In this document: positions 35,515 to 43,793 of the stretch, in pieces
Numbering within the stretch: the stretch's first letter is position 1
Layout of the letters: every line of letters begins with the position of its first letter
DNA from: Streptomyces anulatus
Lineage (GTDB): Bacteria > Actinomycetota > Actinomycetes > Streptomycetales > Streptomycetaceae
DNA length: 64,000 nucleotides
Assembly: GCF_014650675.1 (NCBI RefSeq)
Contig: NZ_BMVK01000026.1
Span: forward strand, 1 to 64,000
Direction: 5' to 3'
Notes under the pieces: model-generated
Seen by the model: only the letters and a program-made list of their open reading frames with translations
What the model was told of the DNA's origin: nothing
Database searches by the model: none
Program-made: the position numbers and the translations under genes

Positions 35515-36004
35515 GTGCCGCACCCTAGACGTTGCCACCGACATTGGCCGCGCGGGGGACTGCTGCACAGTTGAGTGACACCTGACCTGGCTTGCTGAGA
35601 GGCGGCCTGGAAGTTGGCTGGGCGACTTCCGGAACTCTTCCGTGAGCACCCGCCGGAGCCAGCCGATGCGGGACTTTCCGGCTTCGGCGAGGGTGGCTCG
35701 GAAGTCGGCCGGACGAGTTCGCGCCCGGGCTCTGCGGCACCCAGTCACGCTTCAGCGGATCCGTCCTGGACCGGTTTCCGGCATACGGCTGCCACCAGCT
35801 GACAGGCAATCAGGAAAGTCAGCAAGAGGTCAGCATCGATCCGATTGGACCCTGACACACAAGCTCAAACACGAGACTCGACGCGCCTCCTCTCACACCC
35901 AATAGACCCCCGAGCACCCTGCCCCAGGACGGAGGGCGGAACGGGGCCCAGCATGGCGGTCGCCAGTGGAAGCACGACCAGACCCGTCTATAGGTTTCCG
36001 CAGG
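35515..36004. other. Gene-free stretch upstream of the HEPN gene
   Basis: 490 bp. The minus strand at about 35600-35750 keeps an open frame (for example DFRATLAEAGKSRIGWLRRV) continuous with the HEPN gene but with no usable start signal; it could be a fragment of an older gene. I recognise nothing else here. The pirin gene ends at the right border. Confidence 0.45.
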
Positions 36005-36970
36005 TCAGCGCACTCGCCCACGTGGCTTCAGCGGGGTCGTGGGCAGTTCCGGGGCGGGCAGGCGGGCGCCGTCGTAGCCCCGCACCTCGCCGAACCGCGA
36101 GCCCTTCTCCCAGTCGTTTCGCGCCTGTACGATCTCCTCACCGGATCGGGCGATGAAGTTCCAGAACATGACGAGTTCCTCCTCGAACGGCTCGCCACCC
36201 AGGAGCATCAGCCCGGCGTCGGAGACGCCGCGCAGAGGCAGTTCGGTGCGGCCGCAACCGAGGTAGAGCATCGAGCCGGGAAGCACGCGGACGCCGTCGA
36301 CCTCGGCCTCGCCCGACATGGACAGGACCGCGTACTCGAAGTCGGGGTCCAGGGGCAGGCGGGCCTCGACACCACCGGCCAGAGTCACGTCGGCGCCGAC
36401 GATCGGGGTGTAGGACGTGCCGGGCGAGGCCGCACCGTCCAGTTCGCCCAGGATGACGGTGGCGGTCACACCGGGGGCGGTGACGACGGGCAGGTCCGTG
36501 TGGTGCTGGAAGTGCGGCTCGATGGAGCGGTGCGCCTCCGGGAGGGCCACCCAGAGCTGCGCCCCGTGCAGCAGCCGGGCATGCTCCTTCGGGCTCTCCT
36601 CGGAGTGGCTGATGGCGTGGCCCGAGGTCATCAGTCCCAGTTCGCGCGGGCGTACCGTCTGCAGGCTGCCGAGGCTGTCCCGGTGGAGAACTTCCCCGTC
36701 GTGGAGCCAGCTGACGGTCTGGAGACCCATGTGGGGGTGCGGCGGGACCTGCATTCCGGGCTCGTCGGCGATGTCGTCGGGTCCGTAGTGGTCGACGAAG
36801 GCCCAGGCGCCCACCATGCGGCGGCCGAGATTGGGCAGCAGGCGGCGGACCTCGGTGCCCTCGCCGAGCTGGACGCGGCGGGGGGCGAGAAGCTCACGGA
36901 CGGGCTCGGCGACGACGAAGCCGCGCCCTCCGCAGACGGAGGGCGCGGCCTGGCGATCGAGATTGCTCAT
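36005..36970 (-). CDS. Pirin-family bicupin protein
   Basis: 321 aa. The N-terminal cupin holds the pirin metal ligands in PPHPHMGLQTVSW, GHAISHSEES and the matching Glu region; the second cupin is degenerate, as in other pirins. Bacterial pirins are Fe(II)-binding proteins; some are quercetin dioxygenases, others bind metabolic enzymes. The ATG at 36970 has GAGAG upstream. The next gene is a divergent TPR protein. Function here is not known; quercetinase activity would fit the rhamnoside theme but is only a guess. Confidence 0.86.
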   Translation of the reverse strand: MSNLDRQAAPSVCGGRGFVVAEPVRELLAPRRVQLGEGTEVRRLLPNLGRRMVGAWAFVDHYGPDDIADEPGMQVPPHPHMGLQTVSWLHDGEVLHRDSLGSLQTVRPRELGLMTSGHAISHSEESPKEHARLLHGAQLWVALPEAHRSIEPHFQHHTDLPVVTAPGVTATVILGELDGAASPGTSYTPIVGADVTLAGGVEARLPLDPDFEYAVLSMSGEAEVDGVRVLPGSMLYLGCGRTELPLRGVSDAGLMLLGGEPFEEELVMFWNFIARSGEEIVQARNDWEKGSRFGEVRGYDGARLPAPELPTTPLKPRGRVR

Positions 36971-37117
36971 AGCTCTCAACCTATTCCCGTAGGGGCGTGG
37001 AGCACCGGGTCCCACGCCAGAATTTTAGTGGAATGTTCAACCATTGTGCGGTGTTGTCATGGCTGAACGTACGGCGGGGCGGTCCGGAGTCGGCCCGCAC
37101 CACACGAAGGAGGACAC

Positions 37118-37483
37118 GTGAGCGAGACCGAGACCTACTACGAGTTCGGCACCGCCGCCGACCGGTGGGACCGGGCGCAGATGTTCTTCGAGGCCAAGGA
37201 GTACCTGACGGCCGCGCGGATCCTGGGCGGTCTCGTCGAGGAAGCACCGACGCAGGTCGCGGTGCGCCTGCTGCTGGCCCGCTCCTACTACCACTCCGCC
37301 CGGCTGGGGAAGGCGGAGAAGGAGCTCCGGGCCGTCCTGGAGCTCGACCCGGTCGAGAGTTACGCGCACCTGATGCTGGGCCGGACGCTGGAGCGCCAGG
37401 GGCGGACCGCCGACGCGGCGCCGCACCTGCGGATGGCCGCCGCCCTCACCGGCGACTTCGGCCCCGGAGCCACCCGCTCCTGA
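37118..37483 (+). CDS. Small tetratricopeptide-repeat protein
   Basis: 121 aa. Residues about 15-105 make roughly three TPR helix pairs (EYLTAARILGGLVEEAP, RLGKAEKELRAVLELDP, GRTADAAPHLRMAAAL), so it probably binds another protein. GTG start with AGGAGG four bases upstream. Followed by a clear terminator, so a monocistronic unit. No enzyme motif. Confidence 0.85.
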   Translation: MSETETYYEFGTAADRWDRAQMFFEAKEYLTAARILGGLVEEAPTQVAVRLLLARSYYHSARLGKAEKELRAVLELDPVESYAHLMLGRTLERQGRTADAAPHLRMAAALTGDFGPGATRS

Positions 37484-37501
37484 GCCACCCCGCCCCACCG
37501 G

Positions 37502-37531
37502 CCGGGCCCGCGCCACACGGTGCGGGCCCGG
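37502..37531 (+). terminator. Terminator after TPR gene
   Basis: CCGGGCCCGC, 10-nt loop, GCGGGCCCGG, then TCTCCTTT, 18 bp after the stop codon. Confidence 0.75.
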
Positions 37532-37592
37532 TCTCCTTTACCCGCCGACACGGGCGTCGGACAATGGGATCTCCAGGACGAAGGGGTGGGAG

Positions 37593-38255
37593 ATGCACGG
37601 ATCCAGGAGTGCCGCGTTACGCCGGGCGCGGTCGGCCGCGCTCATCGGGCTGGCGGTGGCGGTCTCCGCGGGCTGCTCCGGCGGCGACGGCGGAAAGGAC
37701 GGGAAGGCGGCGGAGCAGACCGCTCGCCCGCCGGGAACCCACAGCTGGACCAGCAGGCCGTGCGATCTCCTCACGGGCGCGGCCCCGGCCGAGGGCTTCA
37801 CCCTCGGCAGCACCACCGACTCCGCCCCCTCCGACGCCCGGGAGGACATCGGCGAGAACGGTGCGCGGCCGCTCTTCCAGCAGACCGGCTGCCTCGCGGA
37901 CCTCAAGGCCCCCGACGGCACGTTCTGGAAGCTCAGCACCACGGCCTCGGTGTACGAGGACACCGAACCCGCCCGTCACGCGTACCGCGTCAAGGAGGAT
38001 CTCGACCGTGCGCACGGTCGCGGGCCCGAGAAGGTCCACGACGCCGCCTACGCGATACCGGCCGACGACCAGGGCCGGCCCGGCCGCACCCTGCTCCTGT
38101 GGAACGGCGACCTCGTGCTCACGGTGTCCGCGTACGCACCGCACGGGAGCATGGAACACGACGTACAGAAGGACCTCGAACGGATCGTCGGCAACGCGGC
38201 ACGCCTCACGGAGGACGGCCTGCGCGATCACGACGCCTCCTCCGCCGCACCATGA
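37593..38255 (+). CDS. Putative secreted lipoprotein
   Basis: 220 aa. A basic N-terminus and hydrophobic segment end in the lipobox AVSAGCSGG (Cys at about residue 27), followed by a charged linker and a globular domain with two Cys (RPCDLLTG, QTGCLADLK) that may form a disulfide. No known enzyme motif; it resembles DUF3558-type lipoproteins in layout only. ATG 37593 has GGTGGGAG upstream. Confidence 0.78.
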   Translation: MHGSRSAALRRARSAALIGLAVAVSAGCSGGDGGKDGKAAEQTARPPGTHSWTSRPCDLLTGAAPAEGFTLGSTTDSAPSDAREDIGENGARPLFQQTGCLADLKAPDGTFWKLSTTASVYEDTEPARHAYRVKEDLDRAHGRGPEKVHDAAYAIPADDQGRPGRTLLLWNGDLVLTVSAYAPHGSMEHDVQKDLERIVGNAARLTEDGLRDHDASSAAP

Positions 38256-38401
38256 CCTCCGTCGCACCATGACCTCGCCCCCCTTCCCGCCCTGCCCGCC
38301 CCCTGCCCCTTTGTGTCTGATCCCCGCACCTTGGTGCCCGACGCACGACACCCCGATGTCCGGCACCTGGACGACCGCACTGCCCGGCGGCCCCCGTGGC
38401 C

Positions 38402-38449
38402 GGGGTATCGCCGAGGTGAGCCCAGAAGGAGCCATGGGATGATCTTCAA
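38402..38449 (+). repeat. Left terminal inverted repeat of the Tn3-like element
   Basis: Starts GGGGTATCGCCGAGGTGAGC at the outer end, like Tn3-family ends that begin GGGG, and matches the right repeat at 40 of 48 positions in inverted orientation. Confidence 0.75.
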
Positions 38450-38529
38450 TCCGTAAGAGCCCGGTCCGTCACCCGTTCGGCTCAGTGTCGTTGGTGGTGA
38501 TGTTGTCGTCGTCCGGGTCCTGGGGTGGT

Positions 38530-38840
38530 TGTGACCTCGATCGAAGCGTTGGCGTGGCCTATGACCGGGCTCGGGCCCGGCGAATCGCCGGGGAGTCGAT
38601 CCGCAAGGAGGCGGCGTCGAAGAACCGGCCTGGGGACTTGATCAACATCGCGCTGGAGAAGGTGGTGGAGGCCGGCTGGAGTTGCCTGCGTTCTCCACCT
38701 TCGACGCGATCGCCTCGGCCACCCGCAAGAGGTGGACGCCGCGATCTGCGAGGGCATCCACGACCGGACGAGCATGCCGGAGCGGGCCGGCCTGCTGCGG
38801 CTGCAGGAGGAGCGCGAGAGCGACGGCACGACGCAAGCGG
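38530..38840 (+). pseudogene. Fragment of Tn3-family transposase (DUF4158 N-terminal region)
   Basis: Three frames read in turn give a continuous transposase segment: VGVAYDRARARRIAGESIRK and KNRPGDLINIALEKVVEAG, then LPAFSTFDAIASATRK, then VDAAICEGIHDRTSMPERAG and LLRLQEERESDGTT. The frame changes fit one missing base near 38680 (GGCCTGGAG to GGCTGGAG) and one near 38731 (AAGGAG to AAGAG). The rest of the roughly 1000-residue enzyme, including its DDE core, is gone, so the element cannot move by itself. Confidence 0.75.
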
Positions 38841-38912
38841 CGAGACGAAACACTCCGTGCCGACGGGCTGGTGCCTGTGCCGGCGCGGTCACCGGGGCGA
38901 CCTCAGGGCCGG

Positions 38913-39530
38913 TTACGACGGAGCGGAACCGCCATCGGTTGCCGTGCGCTGACGCCTGTAGTGGCGTGCCGCCCGCGCACGGTTTCCGCATGACGGCTTG
39001 CACCACTCCTGCCGTCCGTGGCTCTTGACGAAGTAGCGCACGCAGCGAGGCGCGGTACAGGATCGCAACTGCGTGCGCTGCGGGCCGCTGAGAAAGTCGA
39101 TGGCTGCTCGGGCCAGGGCCGCGACAAGCCGAACGTACGGATCGTTCTCCGCAGACAGCAGTCGGGTGGTAGGGGCGCCTTCGACGGGCCAGTCCATCTG
39201 AGGGGCGACCAGTTCCTGCTCGGCAGCCGTGTTGAGGTGGGCCACCGCCTGGTCGACAGTGATCAAGCGATGGGCGTCCGGCGGGCTGGGGGGCGTGGGA
39301 CTGACCGCCCGGGCGAACAGGGCCCGGACTGCCTGCCGAAGCTCGATGATTGCGCGCCTGAGGTTTTCATCCGCGGCGAGTTCCCCCGCCGGAATGTGGC
39401 CGGCCAGTAGATCTCCCTGTTCCTGGATCCAGTGCGTTGTCCCCTGGACCGTGGCGAGGTCATCGGCGACGCCGCCGTCTCCGTCGTGGCGAATCGTGCT
39501 CACCAGTTCCAATGCCAGCCAGCGCTCCAC
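38913..39530 (-). CDS. CGNR zinc-finger / ABATE-domain regulator
   Basis: 205 aa. The N-terminal stress-induced domain (ABATE-like; WLALELVSTIRHDG) is followed by a C-terminal CGNR zinc finger: Cys-x4-Cys in SCTAPRCVRYF and Cys-x3-Cys in WCKPSCGNRARAARHYRR. These actinomycete proteins are predicted DNA-binding regulators. GTG 39530 has GGAAGGGG upstream and starts the family's usual VERWLALELV; an upstream ATG would add 20 residues. Divergent from the metallophosphoesterase gene, with a long inverted repeat between, which it may bind. Apparently intact cargo of the dead transposon. Confidence 0.82.
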   Translation of the reverse strand: MERWLALELVSTIRHDGDGGVADDLATVQGTTHWIQEQGDLLAGHIPAGELAADENLRRAIIELRQAVRALFARAVSPTPPSPPDAHRLITVDQAVAHLNTAAEQELVAPQMDWPVEGAPTTRLLSAENDPYVRLVAALARAAIDFLSGPQRTQLRSCTAPRCVRYFVKSHGRQEWCKPSCGNRARAARHYRRQRTATDGGSAPS

Positions 39531-39601
39531 AAGACATCCCCTTCCATCTCGGTGCCCGGTCGACAACCACTTGATCACATCCCTGCACACACCCTAGGGT
39601 T

Positions 39602-39631
39602 CCTAACGGAAAAACGAAAACTTCCGTTAGG
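39602..39631. promoter_or_regulatory. 30-bp inverted repeat in divergent promoter region
   Basis: CCTAACGGAA, 10 nt of A-rich spacer, TTCCGTTAGG: perfect 10-bp arms in the 170-bp gap between the CGNR gene and the metallophosphoesterase gene. Probable operator for the CGNR protein. Confidence 0.6.
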
Positions 39632-39700
39632 CAGAGTGGGTGGGGACACCTTCCCCGTCATAGGACGGCGACTGAGCCCGCCGTTGGAGGAGACTGCGAA

Positions 39701-40441
39701 ATGACGCTGCTTGCGCACATCAGCGATCTGCACCTGGACGGCAGCGAGCGGGCAACCCGGCGCGCCACCCGCGTCATGGACTACTTGCGAGCCCTGCCCC
39801 ACCCGGTTGACGCGCTCCTGGTCACAGGGGACATCGCCGATCACGGCGAGGAGGCCGAGTACGAGGAAGCAGCTCAGATCCTGACCGCCCCCTACCCAGT
39901 GCTCACCTGCCCCGGGAACCACGACGCCCGACTGGCCTACCGCAAGGTCCTGCTCGGAGAGGCACCCGAACACGGCCCCATCAATCAGGCCCACCACATC
40001 GCCGGCACCACCATCCTGATGTGCGACTCCACCATCCCTGGCCGCGACGAGGGACGCCTCGACGCCCAAACACTCGCTTGGATCGACACCACCCTGACCG
40101 CACTGCCGCAGGACACCCCGGCGCTGATCGCCTTCCACCAGCCGCCGGTCGAACTCCATCACCCCCTACCCGACTCCTGCATGCTCGAAGAGCCCGGACA
40201 ACTGGCCGACTTGATCACAGCTCACCCGCAGGTCGCCGCCGTCCTTACGGGCCACGCCCACACCGCGGCCGCCTCGACCTTCGCCGCACGTCCGCTGGTC
40301 GTCGGACCGGCCGTCACCTGGACCCTGCGCATGCCCTGGGAAGGCGATCAGGCTGCGGACCGGGACCAGCCGCCCGGCCTCGCGTTCCACATCCTGGACG
40401 ACGACCGACGCCTGACCACCCACTACCGCGTCGTCCTCTGA
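39701..40441 (+). CDS. Calcineurin-like metallophosphoesterase (CpdA-like)
   Basis: 246 aa. All five metal-site motifs of the family are present: DLHLDG, GDIADHG, CPGNHDAR, AFHQPPVE and TGHAHT. It resembles class III cyclic-nucleotide phosphodiesterases (CpdA/GpdQ type) in length and motif spacing, but the substrate is unknown. GGAGG lies upstream of the ATG. It is followed 30 bp later by the broken LysE gene, and it sits opposite the CGNR regulator. Confidence 0.86.
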   Translation: MTLLAHISDLHLDGSERATRRATRVMDYLRALPHPVDALLVTGDIADHGEEAEYEEAAQILTAPYPVLTCPGNHDARLAYRKVLLGEAPEHGPINQAHHIAGTTILMCDSTIPGRDEGRLDAQTLAWIDTTLTALPQDTPALIAFHQPPVELHHPLPDSCMLEEPGQLADLITAHPQVAAVLTGHAHTAAASTFAARPLVVGPAVTWTLRMPWEGDQAADRDQPPGLAFHILDDDRRLTTHYRVVL

Positions 40442-40471
40442 TCCCCCGCGCGCGCACGCCCCGGAGGCATC

Positions 40472-41004
40472 GTGGTCCATCCCTACGCCGTCGCCGGGTT
40501 CCTGGTGGCGGTCCTGCCCCTGATCGCCACCCCCGGAGCCAGCCTGACCCTGCTGATCAAGCACGTCACCGACAGCGGCCGCCGTCAGGCTCTTCCCGTC
40601 ATCATCGGCACAGTCACCGGCCTGTACATGCACGCCACTCTCGCCATAGCAGGCCTGTCAGCCCTGGTCATGCACTCCAGCCTCGCCTTCACCGCGGTCA
40701 AGCTCATCGGTGCCGTCTACCTCATCGGCCTGGGCATATGCTCGCCAACGTCCTCAACCCGAAGGCGGCAGCTATCTACTTGACTCTGGTCCCCCAGTTC
40801 ATCGCACCCCACCGGTCCTTCGCCGGCCAGATCCTGACCCTGGCCACCGCCCACGCGTTGCTGATCGCGTTCTGGCTCGCCGCCTGGACCCTCCTCATCC
40901 GGCGCGCCTCCCACGCCCTGCAGGGATCCCGCTTCAAGCGCACGGTCGCCAGGACCACATCAGTGGTACTCATCGCCCTCGGCATCCGGAGCGCCGCAAC
41001 CTAG
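40472..41004 (+). pseudogene. LysE-family amino-acid exporter, broken by internal deletion and frameshift
   Basis: The first part (MVHPYAVAGFLVAVLPLIAT ... KLIGAVYLIGLG, about 90 residues) is a LysE/RhtB N-terminal half with its first three membrane helices. At about 40738 the frame shifts and the protein resumes as MLANVLNPKAAAIYLTLVPQ ... VVLIALGIRSAAT, the C-terminal half. The cytosolic loop usually found between these parts is missing, so a deletion plus frameshift is the simplest reading. GTG start with GGAGG upstream. Confidence 0.78.
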
Positions 41005-41010
41005 CATCTC

Positions 41011-41046
41011 CGGCCTGTCGTCAAACGATCGTTTGACGACAGGCCG
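41011..41046. repeat. Perfect 36-bp palindrome
   Basis: Arms of 18 bp (CGGCCTGTCGTCAAACGA and its exact complement) meet with no spacer. Lies 7 bp after the LysE pseudogene and 130 bp before the resolvase gene. It could be a terminator, an operator, or part of the resolvase res site. Confidence 0.85.
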
Positions 41047-41122
41047 CCCTGGTATCCAATGAACCCGTGCAGTCCGGGGGTTCGAGGCGGCGCGAATCCA
41101 ATCAGATCCGATGGTGATTGCT

Positions 41123-41148
41123 GACAGGGTCTTACGACGGACAGGGTC
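41123..41148 (+). repeat. 9-bp direct repeats upstream of resolvase
   Basis: GACAGGGTC occurs at 41123-41131 and again at 41140-41148, 17 bp apart, between the palindrome and the resolvase start. Possible resolvase subsites. Confidence 0.5.
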
Positions 41149-41176
41149 CAATCCTCCGCACGGAAAGGGGCCCTCG

Positions 41177-42099
41177 GTGGCGAACCTGGTCTACAAGCGG
41201 GTCTCGACCGACCAGCAGTCGACCGCCCGGCAGAACCTCGTCCTGAACGAGGCCGGCATCGAGGACCCGGTCGTCTTCGAGGAAGACCCGGGCACCTCCA
41301 GCCGCCTCCAGCGCACGAAGTTCCGCGAACTGCTCACCTACGCGCGACCGGGCGACACCGTCCACATCTCCGAATCTCCGAGATGTTCCGCCTCGTACGC
41401 GGCACCGGACACATCCTGGACGTGCTCGACGTCCTCCACCGCGAGCAGGTGGCGCTGCGCATCCACGACGGCGTGTTCTCCGCGATGGACCTCACCGCCT
41501 GCCACCCGCGTACCGGCGAACGGCTCTCCACCATGAAGCTCATGGTGCAGACCCTCGCCGCCGACGACGAACTCCAGCGCGACCTCCAGCGGGAACTCAC
41601 ATTCGACGGACTGCGCGCCGCCGAGGCCAAGGGCAGCAAGGGCGGGCGCCGCCCCACCGTGGCGGCCGCGAAGACCGAAACCATCCGCACCGCGTACCTG
41701 GAGGGCCGGTCCATCGCCGCCCTCGCGCGCGACCACGGCGTCAGTCGCGGCGCGATCCGCACCGCCGTCGCCGATCTGCTGCCCGAGCACACGGCCGACG
41801 AGAGGGACGTCCTTGCCCCGAAACAGCCAGTCACCCTCGACATGCCGGGCAAAGTCGCCGACTTCCTCCGCTCGGCCGACCTGGAGCCCGCCGAGCGGGC
41901 CGCGCTTCACCAGGGGGCAACTGTTCGGCGCGGCCAGGGCTACACCCTGCGCATGACCGCTGTCCCCGCCGTGCACCGTCAGCTCCTCGACCGCTGCCAG
42001 CCCCTCGACGGCGGCCAGGGCCTCCCGGCTGTTCCGGCCCAGCACAAGGCCCGTCGCGAGTACGAGAACCGCGTCAACGCCCACGAAGCCCCAGCCTGA
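41177..42099 (+). pseudogene. Serine resolvase, frameshifted by an 8-bp duplication
   Basis: The N-terminal serine recombinase domain begins NLVYKRVSTDQQSTARQN, with the catalytic Ser in RVSTDQQ, and runs to DTVHISE. There an exact tandem copy of ATCTCCGA (41366-41373 and 41374-41381) shifts the frame. Removing one copy restores HISEMFRLVRG and the rest: catalytic-domain Arg/Glu region, KGSKGGRRP linker, and the HTH SIAALARDHGVSRGAIRTAV. The C-terminus is extended beyond a usual Tn3 resolvase. GTG 41177 has AAGGGG upstream. Confidence 0.82.
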
Positions 42100-42118
42100 C
42101 CCCGAGGCCGGCCAGGGC

Positions 42119-42166
42119 TTCAAGATCATCCCGTGGCCCCTTGTGGGCTCATCTCGGTGGTACCCG
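42119..42166 (-). repeat. Right terminal inverted repeat of the Tn3-like element
   Basis: Reads TTCAAGATCATCCCGTGGCC at its inner end and pairs with the left repeat (38402-38449) at 40 of 48 positions. Its outer end begins CGGGTACC on the minus strand. Confidence 0.75.
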
Positions 42167-42175
42167 AGGTGCGGA

Positions 42176-42883
42176 TCAGCCGTCCGGGCGGGCGTTCGCC
42201 ACCCGGTCGAGCCACTCCTTCATCAGCGCCGCCTCGGCGGTACTCAGACCCGCCCCGTGCTCCTGCCTCAGCAGGGCGCTCAACCGGGCCGCCGCCGTGG
42301 GGACTTCGGCGTCCGGCGGTGTGCCCGGCGACGCCTCCGGCGTGAGCACCGTCGCATAGAGCGCGTCGCGCACGCGGCGGGACACCTCGATGTCGTCGAA
42401 CGTCGCCGGGCGGGACACGAGCATCAGCGCCACGCCCACATTGGCCGACATAATCATCTGGGCGGCCAGCTCGGGCGCGACGCGTATCCGGCCCTGGGCC
42501 GCGGCCCGTTCCAGGTCGCCGGTCAGGATCCGGTGGGACTCCAGCGCCGCAGCGGGCGGCGTGCGCATCGCCGGCGAGTTCATCAACCGGTAGAGGTTGC
42601 GGTTGTCGAGAGCGAAGGCGACGTGGCTGTCCCACCCCCGGCGCAGGTCCTCCACGGCGTCCGTCGTCTCGCCGCGCTCCCTCTTCGTCGCCAGATACTT
42701 CTCGAAGCCGTGGTCGACGACGGCCGAGAGCAGGCCTTCCTTGTCGCCGAAGTGACGGTAGAGCGCCGGAGCGCCCACCTTCGCCGCCTCGCACACGGCG
42801 CGCGTGGAGATATCTCCGTCGGGAGATTCCCTGACCAGCGTGGCGGCCACTTCCAGGATGCGTGTCCGTGTACTCGTACTCAC
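42176..42883 (-). CDS. TetR-family repressor
   Basis: 235 aa. The N-terminal HTH is RILEVAATLVRE ... ISTRAVCEAAKVGAPALYRHFGDK, followed by a helical ligand domain. Lies 32 bp downstream of an SDR gene read the same way, so both are probably one unit under the operator-like repeats at 43794-43830. GTG 42883 gives the standard start; upstream ribosome signal is weak. The gene's stop is only 10 bp from the transposon end and is undamaged. Confidence 0.86.
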   Translation of the reverse strand: MSTSTRTRILEVAATLVRESPDGDISTRAVCEAAKVGAPALYRHFGDKEGLLSAVVDHGFEKYLATKRERGETTDAVEDLRRGWDSHVAFALDNRNLYRLMNSPAMRTPPAAALESHRILTGDLERAAAQGRIRVAPELAAQMIMSANVGVALMLVSRPATFDDIEVSRRVRDALYATVLTPEASPGTPPDAEVPTAAARLSALLRQEHGAGLSTAEAALMKEWLDRVANARPDG

Positions 42884-42915
42884 CGGACGGACGCTATCAA
42901 GCGGCACGGCGGCGC

Positions 42916-43725
42916 TCAGACGATGCCGCCGTTGGCCCGCAGCACCTGGCCGTTGACCCAACGGGCCGGGCCGGCGAGGAACGAGACCACCTCGGCTATG
43001 TCCTGCGGGGTCCCCAGCCGCTCCAGCGGCGGCTGGGCAGCCATGCGTGCAATGGTCTCCTCGTCCTTGCCGTCCAGGAACAGAGCGGTGGCCGTCGGCC
43101 CGGGCGCCACGGCGTTGACGGTGATGTCCCGGCCGCGCAGCTCACGGGCAAGGATGAGGGTCATCGCCTCGACGGCGCCCTTGGTCGCGGCGTACGCGGT
43201 GTAACCGGGCAGGGCCAGCGACAGCACCGAGCTGGAGAAGTTGATGATGGCTCCACCCTCGCGCAGCCGCCGCGCGGCCTGCTGGTCGACCACGAACGTG
43301 CCCCGGATGTTGGTGCGGTGCATCCGGTCGAGCGTGTCGAGTTCGAGCTCGGCCAGCGGGGCGAGCGCCATGACCCCCGCCGCGTGCACCACCACGTCGA
43401 TGCCGCCGAACGCCGCCTCGGCGGCGTCGAAGAGTGCCGCGACGGCGACCTCGTCGGCCACATCCGCCTGCTGGGCGACGGCCTCGCCGCCCGCAGCGGT
43501 GATGGCGGCGACGGCGGCCTCCGCCTCGGCACTGTTGCCCGCGTAGTTGACGACGACCGCGAATCCGTCGGCGGCGAGGCGCTCGGCACTCTCACGGCCG
43601 ATGCCCCGGGACCCACCGGTGACCACGGCAACCCGGCGAGGAGTGCCACCGGCGCGCGCGGACTGCGCTCCGACGGACTGTTCGCTGGTCGTCGACGCGG
43701 ATGTCGATGCGGACTGTCCGGTCAT
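42916..43725 (-). CDS. Short-chain dehydrogenase (3-oxoacyl-reductase-like)
   Basis: 269 aa. A Ser/Thr-rich N-terminal extension of about 30 residues comes before the SDR domain: VVTGGSRGIGRESAERLA, HAAGVM, active-site Ser in NFSSSVLSLALPG and YAATK, then AELRG-like helix and NGQVLRANGGIV. Substrate unknown. AGGAG lies seven bases before ATG 43725. Probably controlled by the TetR protein encoded next. Confidence 0.86.
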   Translation of the reverse strand: MTGQSASTSASTTSEQSVGAQSARAGGTPRRVAVVTGGSRGIGRESAERLAADGFAVVVNYAGNSAEAEAAVAAITAAGGEAVAQQADVADEVAVAALFDAAEAAFGGIDVVVHAAGVMALAPLAELELDTLDRMHRTNIRGTFVVDQQAARRLREGGAIINFSSSVLSLALPGYTAYAATKGAVEAMTLILARELRGRDITVNAVAPGPTATALFLDGKDEETIARMAAQPPLERLGTPQDIAEVVSFLAGPARWVNGQVLRANGGIV

Positions 43726-43793
43726 GGCATTGCTCCTGCCGACAGGGGTCGCGGCGGTTCCGTGAAACCCGATGGAATCAACGCTAACACCGA

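Larger units (their letters stand above)
38402..42166. mobile_element. Decayed Tn3-family transposon
   Basis: A 3.77-kb segment bounded by 48-bp imperfect inverted repeats. Inside are a tnpA fragment with frameshifts at the left end, a CGNR-domain regulator, a metallophosphoesterase, a broken LysE transporter, a perfect 36-bp palindrome and a frameshifted serine resolvase at the right end, both recombinase genes reading the same way. The mix of DUF4158-type TnpA, serine resolvase and long terminal repeats is that of the Tn3 family. The flanking five bases do not match (TGGCC left, AGGTG right), so no target duplication remains. The right end is 10 bp from the intact stop of the tetR gene. Confidence 0.72.

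Noticed and set aside
37520..38272. 250-codon plus-strand frame overlapping the lipoprotein gene
   Set aside because: Out-of-frame shadow; the 37593 frame has a signal peptide, lipobox and ribosome site.
38397..42171. Target-site duplication of the Tn3-like element
   Set aside because: The five bases next to each end (TGGCC and AGGTG) do not match.
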